A stretch of 49,369 nt of DNA from assembly GCA_964478025.1 (NCBI GenBank), contig CAYZGK010000012.1, positions 1-49,369 of the forward strand, written 5' to 3'. A model generated the notes under the pieces. The model was not told the origin of the DNA and did not search any database. It saw only the letters and a program-made list of their open reading frames with translations. This DNA comes from UBA3700 sp964478025 (GTDB taxonomy: Bacteria; Bacillota; Clostridia; Christensenellales; UBA3700). This document shows, one piece after another, positions 24,064-31,007 of this stretch (its first letter is position 1; every line of letters starts with the position of its first letter). The position numbers and the translations under genes were made by a program.

Positions 24064-24587
24064 TCGTTTTAGGAATTGATCCAGGATTAGCTATTGTAGG
24101 ATATGGTGTAATTAATGTAGAAAAGGGCGTTTCTACAATTGTTGATTATGGCGTTATAACAACACCTAAAGAAGATACGGTTCCTGTAAGACTTTTAAAG
24201 ATAGAAGAAGGAATAAATGGTATCTTAGATAAATATCAACCAGACCAAATAGCACTTGAGGAATTATTCTTTAATACAAATACAACAACAGGTATAAATG
24301 TAGCACAAGCTAGAGGCGTTATAGTTCTTACTTGCTTAAAAAGATGTAAAGAACTTTTTGAGTATACGCCACTTCAAATAAAACAAGCAATGACAGGCTA
24401 TGGTAAAGCAGATAAAAAACAAATAGAATATATGGTTACAAAAAGATTAAACCTTGTAAAGGTGCCAAAACCAGATGATGCTGCCGATGCTTTAGCTGCC
24501 GCTCTTACTCATGCTCAAACTGCAAGATTTACTTCACAATTTAAAATTGGAAACCAATATAGAAAAGAAGGATTTCCTAAAAAATAA
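24060..24587 (+). CDS. ruvC: Holliday junction resolvase RuvC
   Basis: RuvC is the endonuclease that cuts Holliday junctions symmetrically after RuvAB branch migration. The 175-residue protein has the four acidic residues of the RNase H-like active site in their usual settings: LGIDPGLAIVGYG (Asp7), ALEELFF (Glu67 region), and PDDAADALAAALTHA near the C-terminus (two Asp). The start ATG overlaps the proA stop (ATGA). Its partners ruvA and ruvB lie 5.8 kb downstream behind an accessory island instead of directly after it. No clear terminator follows. Confidence 0.96.
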   Translation: MIVLGIDPGLAIVGYGVINVEKGVSTIVDYGVITTPKEDTVPVRLLKIEEGINGILDKYQPDQIALEELFFNTNTTTGINVAQARGVIVLTCLKRCKELFEYTPLQIKQAMTGYGKADKKQIEYMVTKRLNLVKVPKPDDAADALAAALTHAQTARFTSQFKIGNQYRKEGFPKK

Positions 24588-24645
24588 AATCCCAAAAATT
24601 AATAGTCAATTTTTTTGCTCATAATTATCAGTCCATACTTTATTA

Positions 24646-24674
24646 TTTACAAACCTTTATTTTAATGGTAATAT
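24646..24674 (+). promoter_or_regulatory. Promoter of the HipB/HipA-like pair
   Basis: TTTACA (24646-24651), 17 bases, extended TGG and TAATAT (24669-24674). An 8-base inverted pair TTAATAGT (24599-24606) / ACTATTAA (24685-24692) flanks the promoter and could be operator halves, though the 78-base spacing makes this weak. Confidence 0.55.
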
Positions 24675-24723
24675 ATAAAAAATAACTATTAAAATGATTG
24701 TTTTATATAAAAACAGGGAATAT

Positions 24724-25263
24724 ATGGATTACGCAGTATTAGATTATTGTAAAAGCGATGATATAAAAAGAGTTAGAGGAAAGTTAAATCTAACACAAAG
24801 AGAGTTTGCAAAACTTGTAAATGTTTCAACGCCTACTATTGAAAGATGGGAAAGCAGTAGTGAAAAAATAACAGGTCCTATAGTTTTACTTTTAAATATG
24901 TTGGAATTAAATAAAGATACACTTGAATATTTAAAAATTCCAAGGAAAGAGTATCCGCTTAGAATGTTTTATATGTATGAAGATAAAATATGTACTTTAA
25001 TTGATGTTGATTTAAAAAATCAAAAAATAAAAATTAAAAATTACGTAGACAATATTATGTTTAGAGCTTTTGGAGTAAATGAAAATCCAAGTTTTAATGA
25101 TTATAAAGAGTTTTTAAAAAGTAGATGTTTTCCAGAAACTAGGGATAAATTAAAACTTATTTTAAGGGATTTAGATTTACCTTTTTATGATCCATTTTTG
25201 ATTATTGAAAAAACTCAAGGGAAAATGGCTGAAGATAATTTTTGGATTAAATTGGAGAAATAA
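24724..25263 (+). CDS. XRE-type regulator fused to a HipA N-terminal-like segment (antitoxin-like partner)
   Basis: The protein has 179 residues from ATG 24724. It has an XRE helix-turn-helix (about 11-50: RVRGKLNLTQREFAKLVNVS, TPTIERWE). The C-terminal half (about 80-179) is shared by Clostridia proteins that precede small HipA-like kinases. It contains FRAFG, SRCFPETRDKLKLILRDL, YDPFLIIEKTQGKMAEDNFW. I read this as a HipB-like regulator joined to the part of HipA that HipBST systems encode separately as HipS; this is inference. It sits 2 bases before the kinase gene. An in-frame ATG at 24694 would add 10 residues but has no ribosome site; ATG 24724 has only a weak AGGGA four bases upstream. 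Confidence 0.75.
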   Translation: MDYAVLDYCKSDDIKRVRGKLNLTQREFAKLVNVSTPTIERWESSSEKITGPIVLLLNMLELNKDTLEYLKIPRKEYPLRMFYMYEDKICTLIDVDLKNQKIKIKNYVDNIMFRAFGVNENPSFNDYKEFLKSRCFPETRDKLKLILRDLDLPFYDPFLIIEKTQGKMAEDNFWIKLEK

Positions 25264-25265
25264 TT

Positions 25266-26090
25266 ATGATAGAGTTGTTTGAAAAAGAATTGAAAAATAA
25301 TGATATGCATTCTTCAAAAGGTAATCAATTAAAATGGGAAAGAGAAAATATTTGGTATAAATCAGATTACACAGGTTATGAAGGATTAAGCGAATATATA
25401 ATATCTAATTTATTGCTAAAATCTACATTAAATAGTAGTGAGTTTGTTTTATATAATTTAGAGCAATTTAAATATGGAGATTTAGTTTTAAATGGAGCTA
25501 AAAGTGTTAATTTTCTAAAAGATAAATGGCAAATAATTACGCTTGAGAGATTATTTCAATCTTTTACCCAAAAAAGTTTACATACATCTATATGGACTAT
25601 AAGTAGTCCAAAAGAAAGACTTAAGTTTTTAGTCGATAGCGTTGTTGATATTACAGGACTTAAAGATTTTGGTATATACATGAATAAATTGCTTACTATT
25701 GATATGTTATTTTTAAATGAAGATAGACATACTCATAATATTGCAGTGCTTATGGATGATAAAGGCGATTTTGATTATTGTCCTATTTTTGATAATGGCG
25801 CAGGACTTATGTCTGATACTACATTAGATTATCCTGTAAAGAGCGATATTTATAAGTTAATAGGAAAGGTTAAAGGCAAAACATTTTTAGCAAGTTTAGA
25901 GGAGCAAACAAACATTTCAGAAATATTATATGGTGAAAATTTGCATTTTAATTTTACAAAAAATGATGTAATAAAATTGCTTGATTTAAATGGAGATAAA
26001 AAAGACAACATTTATCCACTTGAAATTAAAAATAGAGTAGCCAACATTATATTTGAGCAAATGAGAAAATATCCATATTTATTTAAATAA
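25266..26090 (+). CDS. Small HipA-like Ser/Thr kinase (putative toxin)
   Basis: The 274-residue protein has the core of a HipA-type kinase but lacks the usual N-terminal domain. Visible motifs: a Gly-containing loop HSSKGNQLKW (15-24) with two serines that could be autophosphorylation sites, as in HipT; Lys32 in WYKSDYTGYEG as possible ATP-binding lysine; the catalytic loop LNEDRHTHNIA (Asp153, Asn158); and the metal motif FDNG (Asp176). All look intact. In HipA/HipT toxins such kinases phosphorylate aminoacyl-tRNA synthetases and slow growth. The target here is unknown, and a toxin role is inferred. GGAG lies upstream, translation is coupled to the regulator gene, and it ends one base from the convergent MATE gene. 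Confidence 0.78.
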   Translation: MIELFEKELKNNDMHSSKGNQLKWERENIWYKSDYTGYEGLSEYIISNLLLKSTLNSSEFVLYNLEQFKYGDLVLNGAKSVNFLKDKWQIITLERLFQSFTQKSLHTSIWTISSPKERLKFLVDSVVDITGLKDFGIYMNKLLTIDMLFLNEDRHTHNIAVLMDDKGDFDYCPIFDNGAGLMSDTTLDYPVKSDIYKLIGKVKGKTFLASLEEQTNISEILYGENLHFNFTKNDVIKLLDLNGDKKDNIYPLEIKNRVANIIFEQMRKYPYLFK

Positions 26091-26091
26091 A

Positions 26092-27486
26092 TTATTCTAG
26101 GATTTGATCAATTGGTTGATTTTCTCTTTCTTTAAGAATTTTTGGTAATAAAATCAAATATACAACAAGGGATGTAAATGAAGATATTATATCTGCAATT
26201 GGTTCAGCGTAGAAAACGTTGAAACAATTTTTTGTAAACAAAGGCAGTAATATAGTTAGTGGTAATAGTAAAATCATTTTTCTAAATAAAGATAACCAAA
26301 TAGAGTATTTTGCCTGTCCAAGAGCAGTAATTCCGTCAACACAAACATATTGGAATGTTAGTGGAATAATACCACTCATATAAATAGATATAACTTTTCC
26401 TGTAGTTGTAATAACTTCGCTGTTTGCGTTTGATGAGGATAGAGATATAAATAGTTTTGCAAAAGGCGTTCCAATAAAGAATGAAATTACAAAACTAAAT
26501 GTTGTAAATAAGAATGCAAAAACAATAAGTTGTTTTTCAGCCTTTTTTATTAAATCAAGATTCTTAGCACCATAGTTGAAAGAAAGTAGGGATTGAGTTC
26601 CTGTAGATATTCCAAGAAGTGGGCCGGTAAATAATGAGAAGAAAGCTTGAGTAATTGTTGCAACTTCTATATAAAAGTCTGCGCTATCTCCACCGTACGC
26701 TTTAATACAAGTATTTAAGGCAATGTAAATAACAGAATCAGTAACTAATATAATAAATGGAGAAAATCCAAGTTTTACGATTCTTTTTACTATTTTTTTA
26801 TCTAATTTATTGAAAGATAACTTTATATTTGTAACTTTTAAAACTAAAAATAAAACAAATAGGAATGAAACAAATTGAGAAATAACAGTAGCCCAAGCAG
26901 CACCTGCAACTCCTAAGTTTAATTTATAGATAAAAATAGGATCTAGAATAACATTTAAAACAGCACCAATTAATGTAACAAACATTGTTAAAATAGATTT
27001 TCCTTGTGCTATAACGAATTGGTTAAGTCCATATGTTAAAATAGAGAAGAAAGTTCCACCTAAATAAATAAGGAAGTATTCATAAGCATAAGGGAATGAT
27101 TCATTAGAAGCTCCAAATAAATAAAGAATAGGTTTTCCTAAAGCATAGAAAAATGCCATTAATATTACTGATAAAATAATTAGCATTACAAAGGCATTTG
27201 AAAGAATTTTCTTTGCATAAGTTTCATCCTTTTCACCTAAGTACATTGCAAAGATAGGAGCACCACCAAAACCAACCCAGTAAGCAAAGGAAGTTATAAA
27301 TGTAGCAATAGGCGCAACAACTCCAACACCAACTAAAGCAATTTCGCCAACATCAGCCATGTTGCCAATAAAAATTCTATCTACAATGCTATACAAAACT
27401 GTAACTAATTGAGCTAGCATTGAAGGCAATGCAAGATGCATTATGCTTTTTAAAGTATTAGGGCTTCCTAAGTCTATATTTTTCAT
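26092..27486 (-). CDS. MATE-family multidrug/Na+ efflux transporter
   Basis: The 464-residue membrane protein has about twelve hydrophobic spans. It has the MATE pattern of two similar halves: LALPSMLAQLVTVLYSIVDRIFIG in span 1, VGFGGAPIFAMYLGEKD, and in the second half FTGPLLGISTGTQSLLSFNYGAK. MATE proteins exchange Na+ or H+ for cationic drugs or metabolites. It reads leftward and ends one base from the HipA-like gene on the other strand, with no terminator between them. On the minus strand TATAAT is only 8 bases before the ATG, and no ribosome site is present, so the mRNA is probably leaderless. Substrate cannot be predicted. Confidence 0.93.
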   Translation of the reverse strand: MKNIDLGSPNTLKSIMHLALPSMLAQLVTVLYSIVDRIFIGNMADVGEIALVGVGVVAPIATFITSFAYWVGFGGAPIFAMYLGEKDETYAKKILSNAFVMLIILSVILMAFFYALGKPILYLFGASNESFPYAYEYFLIYLGGTFFSILTYGLNQFVIAQGKSILTMFVTLIGAVLNVILDPIFIYKLNLGVAGAAWATVISQFVSFLFVLFLVLKVTNIKLSFNKLDKKIVKRIVKLGFSPFIILVTDSVIYIALNTCIKAYGGDSADFYIEVATITQAFFSLFTGPLLGISTGTQSLLSFNYGAKNLDLIKKAEKQLIVFAFLFTTFSFVISFFIGTPFAKLFISLSSSNANSEVITTTGKVISIYMSGIIPLTFQYVCVDGITALGQAKYSIWLSLFRKMILLLPLTILLPLFTKNCFNVFYAEPIADIISSFTSLVVYLILLPKILKERENQPIDQILE

Positions 27487-27494
27487 ACCATGGA

Positions 27495-27524
27495 ATTATA
27501 GGACTAAAATGTTAAAATTATCAA
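27495..27524 (-). promoter_or_regulatory. Probable leaderless promoter of the MATE gene
   Basis: On the minus strand: TTGATA (27524-27519), 18 bases, TATAAT (27500-27495). The ATG starts at 27486. A further upstream inverted repeat TGTTATAT / ATATAACA (27531-27550, 4-base centre) could be an operator or activator site. Confidence 0.65.
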
Positions 27525-27566
27525 GAAAATTGTTATATTAAAATATAACATTTGAAAATTTTTAAT

Positions 27567-27601
27567 AAAAAAATAATGGTGCTGAAAAATTCAACACCAT
27601 T
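27567..27601 (-). terminator. Intrinsic terminator of mscL
   Basis: Read leftward, AATGGTG / CACCATT with inner TGAA / TTCA and one mismatch is followed by seven T (A7 at 27567-27573 on the plus strand). It lies 25 bases after the mscL stop. Confidence 0.88.
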
Positions 27602-27626
27602 AAAACTCATAATCTAAATATTTGTA

Positions 27627-28229
27627 TTATTTGTTTTTCTTCATTTCGGATAAGATTTCTGTTAACAAGCTTTCTGTTGTTGGCTTACTAGCTTCAGCAG
27701 CGGCAGCGGCAGCAGCTTCTTCTGCTTTCTTTGCTTCTTCAGCAGCGGCAGCTTCGATTTCAGCTTTCATTGCCATTTCTTTCTTTGATAACTTAATACC
27801 TTTAGCTTCTTTTGCTTCAATAATCTTCTTTTTATCCATCACAGATAATGAAGCGCTCTTTACTGAGTTGAATGCTTTGATGATTAAGAATAATACAAGT
27901 GCAACTAAAAGGAAGTTGATTATAGCTGATACAAATGCACCCCAGTCAATAAGGATAGAGTTTGCTGTATCAAGTGTTTGTGTAACAACTCCAGCGTCGT
28001 CTGTTACAGTTGTATATACAGGAACTAAAACTGTGTAAACCTTAGATAGGGCATCAGCATTACCACCTGCGCATACATAAATAATTGCATTGATAATTGG
28101 TTTCAAAATACCATTTGATAAAGCTGTTACAATAGCAGTAAATGCAGCACCGATAATAGTACCAACAGCCATATCCATTACGTTACCACGTGAAATGAAT
28201 GTCTTGAATTCGTTTAAAAACTTTTTCAT
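27627..28229 (-). CDS. mscL: Large-conductance mechanosensitive channel MscL with long Ala-rich tail
   Basis: MscL opens under membrane tension to release solutes during osmotic downshock. The 200-residue protein starts with the N-terminal amphipathic helix and TM1 (FISRGNVMDMAVGTIIGAAF, about 12-31), a long periplasmic-side loop, then TM2 (about 95-115) and the cytoplasmic helix with KKKIIEAKEAK. Most family members have 120-150 residues. Here the C-terminus carries an extra highly charged, alanine-rich segment (about 157-182, runs of up to seven Ala) before TESLLTEILSEMKK, probably lengthening the cytoplasmic helical bundle. The segment is G+C-rich compared with the rest. It has a consensus promoter overlapped by a palindrome, and its own terminator. 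Confidence 0.95.
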   Translation of the reverse strand: MKKFLNEFKTFISRGNVMDMAVGTIIGAAFTAIVTALSNGILKPIINAIIYVCAGGNADALSKVYTVLVPVYTTVTDDAGVVTQTLDTANSILIDWGAFVSAIINFLLVALVLFLIIKAFNSVKSASLSVMDKKKIIEAKEAKGIKLSKKEMAMKAEIEAAAAEEAKKAEEAAAAAAAEASKPTTESLLTEILSEMKKNK

Positions 28230-28258
28230 ATTACATATCTCCTAACTTTATAATAACG

Positions 28259-28293
28259 CCATAAATTATAATTTATGGTATTTTTAGTGTCAA
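28259..28293 (-). promoter_or_regulatory. Consensus promoter of mscL overlapped by a perfect 20-bp palindrome
   Basis: On the minus strand TTGACA (28293-28288), exactly 17 bases, TATAAT (28270-28265): a perfect sigma-A consensus. The -10 box is centred in CCATAAATTATAATTTATGG (28259-28278), a perfect palindrome well placed for a repressor site. The gene start is at 28229 with AGGAG before it. Confidence 0.8.
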
Positions 28294-28398
28294 ATATTCT
28301 TTAACTTAAAAAATGTAAAATTTTAAGTATTCAATTTTATGAAAAAAGTCCTAAAAAATAGCGATGTCCTTAAAATGGTACATAAAAATCCTCAAGAT

Positions 28399-28428
28399 TT
28401 GACAAAATTTAAGACCATATGATAAAAG
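28399..28428 (+). promoter_or_regulatory. Putative promoter of the DUF6273 pair
   Basis: TTGACA (28399-28404), 18 bases, TAAAAG (28423-28428) preceded by TGA as an extended -10. The -10 box is weak. Confidence 0.45.
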
Positions 28429-28450
28429 ATAGAAAAAAGGAGAAATGCAT

Positions 28451-29377
28451 ATGGAAAATTACAGGTATACAGATGATACTAAAACTAGTATTTATTTTGG
28501 ATTATATCCACAAACTCTAGTTGCAGATGAAGCTTTAATAGATCGTTTAAATAGATTAACAGGGCCACTTCCAACAAAAAATAATTATTATACTTGGGAA
28601 AGATATGGATATTTTTCACATGGGATAATTGTTGAATATGCATTTTTTATGGATATTCAAATGAAAGGTGAAATTTATAGAGGAGTTTACTTTACCATGT
28701 ATAGAGATGGCACTACAGTAAGTGCTGATGAATTTAAAGGTATTCAAGAATATAATGGTTACAAAACGAATACTGTTTATTGGTTTAAATTTGAGCCTAT
28801 TAAATGGAATATTTTAAAAATCAAAAATAACAAGGCATTAATAGTTTCGGATAAGATATTAGATGCGCAAAATTTTAACTATACGATTGATACAAAAGAT
28901 TTGGCAATAGATTATCAAAATAATGTAATGCGTGGAATTGTTATGTCTAACAACTATAAGTATTCTAGTATTAGATTTTGGTTAAATGTAAGATTTTATC
29001 GTTGGGCTTTTGATAAAAACGAAAGAAAAATTATAGATGAAACAAATGTGGATAATAGTATTAGATCTGTAAAAGAAAATTTAAATGTTTATATTTGTGA
29101 TGATACTAAAGATAAAATATTTTTACCATCAGTTCGTGATTTATACACTTATTTCCGTCCTATTGAAAAAAGATTGATTAATGGCACTGATTATAGTAAA
29201 TGCCAAGGTCTATCTGTTGATGAGAATTTTAAAGGTAATTGCTTTTGGACACGTTCTCCTAAAGGAGTAGATGGAATGCCACTTATTAATTTTATAAATC
29301 ATGATGGTCATAGACATGCTTGTTCGGCGTTTTATACGGATATTGGTGTACTTCCGATGTGTTGGATAAATTTATAA
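28451..29377 (+). CDS. DUF6273-like protein, first of a tandem pair
   Basis: The 308-residue protein matches the DUF6273 layout: an N-terminal SIYFGLYPQT motif, the central FKFEPIKWNIL and LIVSDKILD strand pair, SSIRFWLNVRFYRWAFDKNERK, DKIFLPSVRDL and the C-terminal CFWTRSPKG, then IGVLPMCWI. No signal peptide or membrane span is visible, so it should be cytoplasmic. Its biochemical function is unknown. It is paralogous to the next gene, from which it is separated by 26 bases. AAAGGAG (28436-28442) is 8 bases before ATG 28451 but only 2 before ATG 28445, so 28451 is preferred. The final motif departs from the usual GVRPA (GVLPM), hinting at divergence. Confidence 0.8.
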   Translation: MENYRYTDDTKTSIYFGLYPQTLVADEALIDRLNRLTGPLPTKNNYYTWERYGYFSHGIIVEYAFFMDIQMKGEIYRGVYFTMYRDGTTVSADEFKGIQEYNGYKTNTVYWFKFEPIKWNILKIKNNKALIVSDKILDAQNFNYTIDTKDLAIDYQNNVMRGIVMSNNYKYSSIRFWLNVRFYRWAFDKNERKIIDETNVDNSIRSVKENLNVYICDDTKDKIFLPSVRDLYTYFRPIEKRLINGTDYSKCQGLSVDENFKGNCFWTRSPKGVDGMPLINFINHDGHRHACSAFYTDIGVLPMCWINL

Positions 29378-29403
29378 AAAATAGAGAGGAGATAAAGGAA
29401 TAA

Positions 29404-30294
29404 ATGAAATACTATAAATATGATGAAGAAAAAGATGTTATATATTTTGGAATGTATCCACAGAATCAAGTTAAAGATGAAAATTTGTCTAAAGCTTTAA
29501 ATGACGAGTTATATCGAAAATGTGGAAAATTGGAATTTAACGAATTTAAAGGACCTTTTATGGATATTGAGTTTGGTAATACTATTAAAACAAAGTATAG
29601 AGGGACCGATTGTCCCGGTGGATATTTTTCTTGGTTTAAATTTGAACCAATAGAGTGGAAAATATTATACAAAGACAAAGAAGAGGCATTAATTATAACA
29701 AATTCAATAATAGATAGTAGGTCATATGCAAGTTATAAAAGAGCTGAACTCCCTGTGGATTATCAAGGAAATTTTGCAAAAAAGAAATTTGCTCATAGTA
29801 ATTATAAATATTCTTTTATAAGAAGTTGGTTAAATACTGATTTTTATAAGTACGCATTTAATTTAAATGAGCAGAAAATAATAAAAACGAGTTTGATAGA
29901 TAATAAAAGTAAATATTTACTTTCTGTTGAAAAAGAAGTCAAGGATCCAGACGATTTATATTCTAGGACCATTGAAGAACAAGTTGAGGTTTTACCAGAG
30001 TTGTTATGTGAGAACACTAAAGATAAAATATTTCTTTTATCTTATAATGAAATTTTATCATATTTAAAAAATCCTGTCCCAGATTTAGAGATATATGACA
30101 GGATGGCAAAAAGCAGTAGTTATGCGTGGATATTGAATATATATGATTATAAATCTTCTTATTGGCTTAGGTCTCCCGAAAAAAAAGATGCGGCTTTAAT
30201 AGTAGATAATGAAGGTAATATAAGAAGTTTTGATGTTAGAGGTAATTTCTTCCGTGGAATTGGTGTAAGACCTGCATGTGTTATAAAGCTATAA
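29404..30294 (+). CDS. DUF6273-like protein, second of a tandem pair
   Basis: The 296-residue protein repeats the order of motifs of its neighbour: VIYFGMYPQNQV at the N-terminus, FKFEPIEWKIL, LIITNSIIDSRSY, YSFIRSWLNTDFYKYAFNLNEQK, DKIFLLSYNEIL, then YWLRSPEKKDAALIVDNEGN and the canonical ending GIGVRPACVIKL. It is cytoplasmic by appearance, with no known function. The pair probably arose by tandem duplication followed by divergence, the loops differing more than the motif blocks. Ribosome site candidates GGAG and AAAGGA lie before the ATG. A strong terminator follows, so the two genes form an operon. Confidence 0.8.
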   Translation: MKYYKYDEEKDVIYFGMYPQNQVKDENLSKALNDELYRKCGKLEFNEFKGPFMDIEFGNTIKTKYRGTDCPGGYFSWFKFEPIEWKILYKDKEEALIITNSIIDSRSYASYKRAELPVDYQGNFAKKKFAHSNYKYSFIRSWLNTDFYKYAFNLNEQKIIKTSLIDNKSKYLLSVEKEVKDPDDLYSRTIEEQVEVLPELLCENTKDKIFLLSYNEILSYLKNPVPDLEIYDRMAKSSSYAWILNIYDYKSSYWLRSPEKKDAALIVDNEGNIRSFDVRGNFFRGIGVRPACVIKL

Positions 30295-30314
30295 AAAACA
30301 AATTATTAATTAAA

Positions 30315-30362
30315 AATGGGCAAATGTTTTGTGTAGAAACAAAATATTTGTTCATTTTTTTT
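30315..30362 (+). terminator. Intrinsic terminator of the DUF6273 pair
   Basis: A long stem of about 17 pairs (AATGGGCAAATGTTTTG with its near-complement, some G-T pairs) and an 8-base loop, then eight T. Confidence 0.9.
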
Positions 30363-30365
30363 AGA

Positions 30366-30394
30366 TTGACTTTTATTATATAATAAATTATTAT
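30366..30394 (+). promoter_or_regulatory. Promoter of ruvAB-queA-tgt, nearly leaderless
   Basis: TTGACT (30366-30371), 17 bases, TATTAT (30389-30394). The ruvA ATG is at 30405, so the leader is only about 2-4 bases. No Shine-Dalgarno sequence precedes ruvA. Confidence 0.65.
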
Positions 30395-30404
30395 TTATTT
30401 TAGT

Positions 30405-31007
30405 ATGTATTATTCAATCACAGGAAAAGTTGTATTTTTTGAAGAAGGTAGATTAGTTATAGAAACTAATGGCATTGGTTATGATGTTTTAGTATCTAAT
30501 ATTACCTTAGAAAAATTTGGAGTTTTAGATAAGATAGTAACTGTTTATACAACAGTTAGAGTAACTGATGATACTATTAAAATTTATGGGTTCCACTCAA
30601 AAGAAGAAAAGGGTATGTTTACTAAATTAGTTTCCGTATCTTCTGTTGGCCCAAAAACAGCTCTTGTTATTTTATCTACATTAGATCCAAAGGAACTTGC
30701 TTTAAATATCGTAAATTCTGATTATAAGGCTTTATCTAAAGTTAAAGGAATTGGCAAGAAAACTGCTATGAGAATTATCATGGAGTTAAAAGAAAAATTA
30801 GAAGAGGAAGATATTGATATGTTAAATGATGATGTATCTCCAATTCATAAAGCAGCAAAATTAGATCAAGTTGCCCAGGATGCAGCACTTGCTTTATGTT
30901 CACTTGGCATGACTAAAGGTGAGGCTACAAAGGCTGTATCGGATATAAGAAGTCAAGGAAATACTGTTGAAGAATTAATTACACTTGTTTTAAGAGGAAT
31001 TAAATAA
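30405..31007 (+). CDS. ruvA: Holliday junction branch-migration protein RuvA
   Basis: RuvA forms a tetramer that holds the Holliday junction open and recruits RuvB. The 200-residue protein has the N-terminal OB-fold (YYSITGKVVFFEEGRLVIET), two helix-hairpin-helix motifs (LVSVSSVGPKTALVILSTL and LSKVKGIGKKTAMRIIMEL) and the C-terminal RuvB-binding three-helix domain (about 150-200, ALCSLGMTKGEA). It overlaps ruvB by one base. The ATG lies about ten bases behind a promoter -10 box with no ribosome site. Confidence 0.96.
   Translation: MYYSITGKVVFFEEGRLVIETNGIGYDVLVSNITLEKFGVLDKIVTVYTTVRVTDDTIKIYGFHSKEEKGMFTKLVSVSSVGPKTALVILSTLDPKELALNIVNSDYKALSKVKGIGKKTAMRIIMELKEKLEEEDIDMLNDDVSPIHKAAKLDQVAQDAALALCSLGMTKGEATKAVSDIRSQGNTVEELITLVLRGIK

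Noticed and set aside
27622..28038. 138-residue open frame on the plus strand opposite mscL, rich in Ala and Ser
   Set aside because: It is the mirror of the alanine-rich mscL coding sequence, has no ribosome site or promoter, and mscL is a clear family member on the other strand.
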